In this document: positions 5,131-9,566 of the stretch, piece by piece | Position numbering within the stretch: the first letter of the stretch is position 1 | Layout of the letters: the number at the start of each line of letters is the position of its first letter | Source of the DNA: Spirochaetota bacterium | GTDB taxonomy: Bacteria > Spirochaetota > Leptospiria > Turneriellales > Turneriellaceae | Direction of reading: 5' to 3' | NCBI GenBank assembly: GCA_963205035.1 | Contig: CAUJII010000193.1 | Span: 1 to 9,566 of the forward strand | DNA: 9,566 nt | Notes under the pieces: model-generated | The model's database searches: none | What the model was told of the DNA's origin: nothing | The model's input: the letters and a program-made list of their open reading frames with translations, nothing else | Position numbers and translations under genes: made by a program

Positions 5131-7679
5131 AATTAAGGATACTGGGTATCCTTGCATTCTTCTCTGCCTCTGCGCTCTTTGCAGACCCCGTGGGTTGGGG
5201 GAATGTCTCTCTCGTCGACACGAAAATTGAAGAGTATGGGGTTTGCTGTCACGAGGGTGAGCCGCGCCTCTACGCGGTAACAACGCGCCTCAAGACGCCA
5301 TTTCAAGAAGAGCAAGCAACAACGCTTGAACTCCAACTCCATTTTACCGAGGCTGGTCATTTTCAGAAACGTGTTTTAGCCGAAATTATTCTCGCGCCTT
5401 CGGAAAAACTTTTCCCGATTTATCCCTCAGTCTCTGCATTGGGGAACGAAATCTTGGTGGCATGGCAAGAGACACAACCCTCGGGCGGCGCCTCGGGGAT
5501 TTATTTTGTCTATAGCAATTCTGGTCCCGATGGATTTTCTCAAAAGCAAGTGCTGCCAAACACAGCGGGAAAGCTCAATGCAATTTTACCGTTGGCGAAG
5601 ATCGCCGCACCGGGCCGCCAAATTATTTTTTACCAAGAACCATCGTCGCTCAATCGATTCAACCTCACCGCTGTCTATGGAGCGCATGGAATTTTCAACG
5701 CAGCGTCACACGTCGCGACACTCAGCGCGAGCACACGCGGGGCGCTTTTTCCTTCGACGCTGCGCCGTGGCAAGAGGTTAGACCTTGTATATCAGAACCG
5801 AGCCGAAGCGACGTTTATCGACGATATCTTCCGCACGTATAGCGAAGACGGCGGTGCTTCTTGGCGTGGCGGCACACGGCTCACCAATAACGGCTTTCAA
5901 AATTTTTCCGGGCAGATTACGAATTCCCACGACAAGCTCTATTTTATTTGGCAAAGTAACCCGAACAAGGTGTGGTCTGTTTTTTATTCGGCCGAAGGTG
6001 AAGAGCAGATTCAGGTGAACGACAACGCTTCGCCGAGTTACTTGCCGACAATCGTTGCGTCGAACGACACGATCGTTGCCGCGTGGCAAGACACACGCAG
6101 CGGCGCCGCACAAGTTTTCGGAAAGTTCTTAAGCCGTCCCGACAACCCCATTGTCGGCGTCGACCACCGTGTCAGCAAAGAAGGCGTCTCTCAAAAACCG
6201 ATGGAATTTGTGCGGTGGGGACAAAAGCCGTTCCTCTTTTACGGTTGCGGTCGCGCGCTCTGCATGCGCGAGGCAGACACCAGTGCAGAAGCTGTGCAGA
6301 TTTATTCGCGCACGCACGCTTTGGGCAAAGTTTCTAAATCGAGCGATGCAATTTTTAATTGGAAAAAAATAAATGACATCTCAGGGATTGAAAGTTATGC
6401 GTGGGTTATCGACGACCAGAAAAACACCGATCCGGATTTTTACAATTTGAATCCGCGGGCAATCCAGATTACAGTGCCGGGACTCAACGGCGGGGCATAT
6501 TTCTTACACATGAAGTACCGCGATTTGGCTGGAAATATATCACCCACGACACACTACCCGTTCGTAGTGGATTCCATCCCACCGAGCAAGCCCATCATCA
6601 AAAGCACGACGCACGAGAACGGCATTCCCGATTCGAAGAGAGATGTCACTCTAAGCTTTGTCTCGTCAGACGATAGCGGCATCCAAGTGTACCGTTATGC
6701 GTTCGCGAGTATCTTGCCGCGCACCTTCACCGAAGAGACTACATCTTCTGAAATTACGTTCCGCGATGTGCCCGACGGGGATTACGTGTTTGCTGTCGAA
6801 GCCGTCGACTTGGGTGGGAATGTTTCGCCGCGTGCATTTTATAGCGTTCAGATTGGCGCAAACGAGCGCAACGATTTAACGATTAAGCACAATGCCGAAG
6901 CCGACGTGATTTCGCGCCCGGACATCACTTTCACAATCCAAGACCATTCGCGCAAGGGTATCAAAGAAGTTTTCTATCAATCGGGTTTTGACCTTAAAGA
7001 CCCCTTCAAAGGACAGAAGGCATTTCTCGAAACAGCCGAGAATCTTTACAACGCGCGCATCGACAAGCTCGAAACGGGAATTAGCGTCATCTCGTTAGGG
7101 ATTGTTTACAAAGACGGTACACGCGCCGCGCCTCGGCATTTTTATTTCGATTCAAACGACCCGCGTGCGCGCAAAAAATTTGAATTCACCGACGTCGAAT
7201 ATGAAGCGTTACCCGTTTTCAGAGAGAGGCCGCCTTTTGAAGTGGGTGGACGCGCGAATCTTATTAGTTCTAAATTTGAAAAAGGGATTCTCGAAATTCG
7301 ACTTCACTACGATGCAAAGAATCTTTGTGAAAACCCGGCTGTGAAAAATTGCAAACCAAAGCTAATTAAGACTAAAGGTTTTATCTACGAAATTGCATCG
7401 AGCGAGCGCATACCGCAAGGCGAAATGAATTTCGCAGGCCCCGTCGAGTTCATCTACCTTCAGAAACCAGGAGTCTATTTCTTGAATGCAAAGGCTCTCT
7501 TCAAGGGGCCCGAACGCAAACAATTTGCATACGACGCTCTGCGCGTCGACGTGCCCGATTTACGCAAAGATTTTCGTAAGCACATCTATCTTTCTATCGG
7601 CGGCATTTTAGCGCTCTTGACGCTTGTTGCATTCTGGCAGCGGCGACGTATCATTTTCTATATGGGAGCTCTCTCGTGA
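5127..7679 (+). CDS. Exported, C-terminally anchored protein with sialidase-like propeller and Ig/FN3-like modules
   Basis: The 850-residue product starts with a signal peptide (1-19, cleavage likely after LFA before DP). Residues about 95-400 carry repeated beta-propeller strands of the sialidase/BNR kind: VAWQETQ at 111-117, an Asp box SEDGGASW at 239-246, LYFIWQSN at 271-278 and VAAWQDTRSG at 317-326. Only one clear Asp box is seen and no sialidase catalytic Arg/Tyr set is evident, so binding is as likely as catalysis. Next come Ig/FN3-like modules, about 405-485 (ISGIESYAW, GGAYFLH, DLAGNIS), 500-577 (SGIQVYRYA, DGDYVFAVEAVDLGGNVS), and less regular ones to about 808. One transmembrane helix (about 819-837) is followed by a 13-residue basic tail. 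The bulk should be periplasmic, anchored in the inner membrane. It is coupled to the MBL gene upstream (ATGA) and to the next gene (GTGA). I recognise no named protein. Confidence 0.82.
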   Translation: MKLRILGILAFFSASALFADPVGWGNVSLVDTKIEEYGVCCHEGEPRLYAVTTRLKTPFQEEQATTLELQLHFTEAGHFQKRVLAEIILAPSEKLFPIYPSVSALGNEILVAWQETQPSGGASGIYFVYSNSGPDGFSQKQVLPNTAGKLNAILPLAKIAAPGRQIIFYQEPSSLNRFNLTAVYGAHGIFNAASHVATLSASTRGALFPSTLRRGKRLDLVYQNRAEATFIDDIFRTYSEDGGASWRGGTRLTNNGFQNFSGQITNSHDKLYFIWQSNPNKVWSVFYSAEGEEQIQVNDNASPSYLPTIVASNDTIVAAWQDTRSGAAQVFGKFLSRPDNPIVGVDHRVSKEGVSQKPMEFVRWGQKPFLFYGCGRALCMREADTSAEAVQIYSRTHALGKVSKSSDAIFNWKKINDISGIESYAWVIDDQKNTDPDFYNLNPRAIQITVPGLNGGAYFLHMKYRDLAGNISPTTHYPFVVDSIPPSKPIIKSTTHENGIPDSKRDVTLSFVSSDDSGIQVYRYAFASILPRTFTEETTSSEITFRDVPDGDYVFAVEAVDLGGNVSPRAFYSVQIGANERNDLTIKHNAEADVISRPDITFTIQDHSRKGIKEVFYQSGFDLKDPFKGQKAFLETAENLYNARIDKLETGISVISLGIVYKDGTRAAPRHFYFDSNDPRARKKFEFTDVEYEALPVFRERPPFEVGGRANLISSKFEKGILEIRLHYDAKNLCENPAVKNCKPKLIKTKGFIYEIASSERIPQGEMNFAGPVEFIYLQKPGVYFLNAKALFKGPERKQFAYDALRVDVPDLRKDFRKHIYLSIGGILALLTLVAFWQRRRIIFYMGALS

Positions 7680-9412
7680 GACGCCTGGCGTTCTTGCTGT
7701 GGGGAGTATTCGCACTTTATCCCAATATTCGTGCGCAGGAAAATAAGGGCGACTGGCCCATCAGCGGGCTAAAGCTCGTCGACACGCAGTGGGCGGCTTG
7801 GGTGTCGCGCTTTTTTGCCACGGATAAAAAGAATCAACTCTATTACGGCAAGCTCGTCGACCAAAAGTACGAGCTCATGCGCGTTTCAAAGTTTCCTCGC
7901 GAACCCGATGTGATAAAGCATTTTCCGATGGAAGACGGCGATCTCGTTGTTCAAGTCTATAACTTTGAAAAATACATGCGCTTTGAAGCGTTCGACTTCA
8001 CCGGTGAGTTGCGCTACTCGAATGAATTTGCGCTCGATTACAACGTGTACGACGTCGACGCACGCGTCAACGTGACCGAAGGCAATCCCTCGTGTTTGCT
8101 TTATGCATACGATAAGCGAAACTACATGATAAAGTATTGGACCGAGCGCAAGACACAAAACTTGATGGTGAGCCGCGACCCCATCGACCTCATGTTCTTG
8201 CAATGGGCAGACGGCGACGTGCATTATGTCAGCTCGACTCCCAACGGTATGTCGTGGACTACTTGGCAAAAGGGTGTCTATAAAACCTTTCCGCTTCCTT
8301 TTCACATTAAGAACGCGAAGTTTTATCAATACCGCAAAACGATGCACCTCGTCGGTATCGACCACGAAGGCGGTCTCTGGCAATTTGATATTGTATCGGG
8401 AACGCTCAGACAAAATCTCTTGTTGAGAGATAGAAGACTTGTTTACACCGACACGCTTGCTGTGTTTAATTTCAACCGTGCTATCAATGTAATACTCTCC
8501 AGTTCCAGACTATCGAGCGCCTACCGAGTTGTGTTTGACGATTTCCCTTATCCGCGTAAGAAACTTAACCTCGAAGTGCGCAACCTTTTCTGGCCTGGGC
8601 GGATTTATCCCATCGTCGATAAAGGAAACTACTTGAACTTCTTGCATGAAACGGAACTACAGCATATTTATTTAGAGGCGTGGAGTGCTCCCACAGTGCT
8701 CATTTCAAATTTAGATTGGACTCTCGATATTAAGAGGAATCCTCCGGTGATGCTCGTGCATTGGTCGATACCCGAAGGGAGTCAATATGCATACCGCTAT
8801 TTATTGAATCAAGAAGCGGACAGCGAGCCCTTGAACGAAACGAAACTAATTCCGACGAATACGCTGCAATTTTCGGCGCGCAAAGATGGGCAGTATGTGT
8901 TGCACTTGCAGGTTCGGAATGTGCGCACGGGATCTTATTCGCGTATCTATCACATCCCGCTCGTTTGGCAATACACTCCACCTGAGCCGAGGCTGATATT
9001 ACTCAACCCCATTTCTCCACGCATGGTCAGAGTGGGGCGCGCAGAATTTTTGTTGCGCAATCCTCAGCACGGTGAATATTACGCAACTTTAGACAGCAAG
9101 GCAGAGACGATTCCTAAGACGCTTGTTTCTGCGGCGAGTGGTCGGCTTTCGTTTATGGTGCGCAGAAAAGGTCTTTATTATCTGCATGTCGCGCACCGCG
9201 ACCCGCACAGCCGCGTCTTGAGTCCCGTTGCTCATTTTCTTTTTTTCGCCGCTCCCTTCGATAAGGAAGAAGACCCAACGCTTGCTGAAAATAAAAAGCG
9301 TATTGAGGAAATCCTGCGTATAAAAAAACATATCGAAGACGCGAAGGGCGACCCTGCGGCGACCCACCCTTGGATTAACCGGTTGCGAGAAATCGAAGCG
9401 CAGATACAGTAA
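7676..9412 (+). CDS. Exported protein with propeller-like and Ig-like modules, C-terminal coiled coil
   Basis: The 578 residues begin with a signal peptide (1-20, cleavage plausible after IRA before QEN). The mature start carries GLKLVDTQ (31-38), matching NVSLVDTK near the mature start of the preceding protein. Residues about 40-340 are rich in Trp/Tyr and beta strands with repeated blade-like segments, but no Asp box is evident. Two Ig-like modules follow: about 345-435 (VHWSIPEG, YAYRYLLN, DGQYVLHLQVRN) and 440-525 (GEYYATLDSK, KGLYYLHVAHRD). The last 50 residues form a charged helix, probably a coiled coil. No transmembrane anchor is seen, so it is likely soluble in the periplasm or held by its neighbour. 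The start is GTG, overlapping the 850-residue gene's stop by GTGA. The function is unknown. Shared modules and coupling suggest the two proteins work together (inference). Confidence 0.8.
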   Translation: MRRLAFLLWGVFALYPNIRAQENKGDWPISGLKLVDTQWAAWVSRFFATDKKNQLYYGKLVDQKYELMRVSKFPREPDVIKHFPMEDGDLVVQVYNFEKYMRFEAFDFTGELRYSNEFALDYNVYDVDARVNVTEGNPSCLLYAYDKRNYMIKYWTERKTQNLMVSRDPIDLMFLQWADGDVHYVSSTPNGMSWTTWQKGVYKTFPLPFHIKNAKFYQYRKTMHLVGIDHEGGLWQFDIVSGTLRQNLLLRDRRLVYTDTLAVFNFNRAINVILSSSRLSSAYRVVFDDFPYPRKKLNLEVRNLFWPGRIYPIVDKGNYLNFLHETELQHIYLEAWSAPTVLISNLDWTLDIKRNPPVMLVHWSIPEGSQYAYRYLLNQEADSEPLNETKLIPTNTLQFSARKDGQYVLHLQVRNVRTGSYSRIYHIPLVWQYTPPEPRLILLNPISPRMVRVGRAEFLLRNPQHGEYYATLDSKAETIPKTLVSAASGRLSFMVRRKGLYYLHVAHRDPHSRVLSPVAHFLFFAAPFDKEEDPTLAENKKRIEEILRIKKHIEDAKGDPAATHPWINRLREIEAQIQ

Positions 9413-9416
9413 CCCA

Positions 9417-9566
9417 ATGCCGACCCTCCGCTTACCTCCCGATTGCGGCAAAATCGAGAATGAAATCATCGATTTCTTTTCGGAAAGAAATTTTGAACGC
9501 AGCCGTCGATTCGCGGAGGGGGCTTATGACCCGACAATTCTGAAGCACGCTTTGGGTGTCTTGGGC
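9417..9566 (+). CDS. Start of an unrecognised gene, cut by the window end
   Basis: An ATG four bases after the previous stop opens a frame that stays open for 50 codons to the edge of the window. The visible residues begin MPTLRLPPDCGK and continue with an amphipathic, charged, helix-prone stretch (ENEIIDFFSERNFERSRRF at 14-32). There is no signal peptide. The helical pattern could belong to a TPR-like protein, but this is too short to assign. No good ribosome binding site precedes it, and the tight spacing suggests it belongs to the same operon as the two exported proteins. A perfect 8-bp inverted repeat, ATTTCTTT (9472-9479) and AAAGAAAT (9484-9491), lies inside it. Confidence 0.6.
   Translation, partial: MPTLRLPPDCGKIENEIIDFFSERNFERSRRFAEGAYDPTILKHALGVLG

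Noticed and set aside
261..8060. Frequent GTCGAC hexamers across the window
   Set aside because: Most of those I checked read in frame as Val-Asp (GTC GAC), so codon preference explains them; no spacing pattern was seen.
7886..8413. 175-codon minus-strand frame inside the 578-residue exported protein gene
   Set aside because: Antisense to a gene with a signal peptide, coupled start and coherent modules; the reverse translation has no signal peptide or motif.
9472..9491. Perfect 8-bp hairpin ATTTCTTT-TCGG-AAAGAAAT followed by four T
   Set aside because: It is AT-rich and lies inside an open coding frame (Phe-Phe-Ser-Glu-Arg-Asn), so chance or codon choice explains it better than a terminator.

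Overview
The window looks like a chromosomal stretch of a bacterium with about half G+C. All real genes lie on the + strand and are tightly packed, with several 4-base start/stop overlaps. A spirochaete is my best guess, from the CarD-type regulator next to a PIN/TRAM protein and IspD, and from large exported proteins with Ig-like modules. This is an inference; no rRNA or other phylogenetic marker is present. No mobile element, CRISPR array, tRNA or rRNA was found.

Region 1 (1-1382) holds two tandem SPFH/slipin paralogues. The first is cut by the window edge, and its stop overlaps the start of the second (ATGA). Both carry four back-to-back 11-residue repeats in the C-terminal helix, and they may form a hetero-oligomeric membrane scaffold, as HflK/HflC do. 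A bulged hairpin spans the stop codon of the second gene.

Region 2 (1445-4080) is a housekeeping cluster: carD-like RNA polymerase-binding regulator, membrane-anchored PIN/TRAM protein (YacL type), ispD and recX. The last three are spaced 2 nt apart or overlap. A strong Shine-Dalgarno sequence before the PIN/TRAM gene lies entirely inside an 8-bp hairpin, which suggests translational control. A compact intrinsic terminator follows recX.

Region 3 (4174-9566) is a second transcription unit: a metallo-beta-lactamase-fold phosphodiesterase-like enzyme, an 850-residue exported protein (signal peptide, sialidase-like propeller, Ig-like modules, C-terminal membrane anchor), a 578-residue exported protein with related modules, and the start of a fourth gene that runs off the window. 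The first three are joined by ATGA and GTGA overlaps, so they are probably made together. No known pathway is recognisable here. This is the most likely place for something undescribed, but the sequence alone does not show its function.
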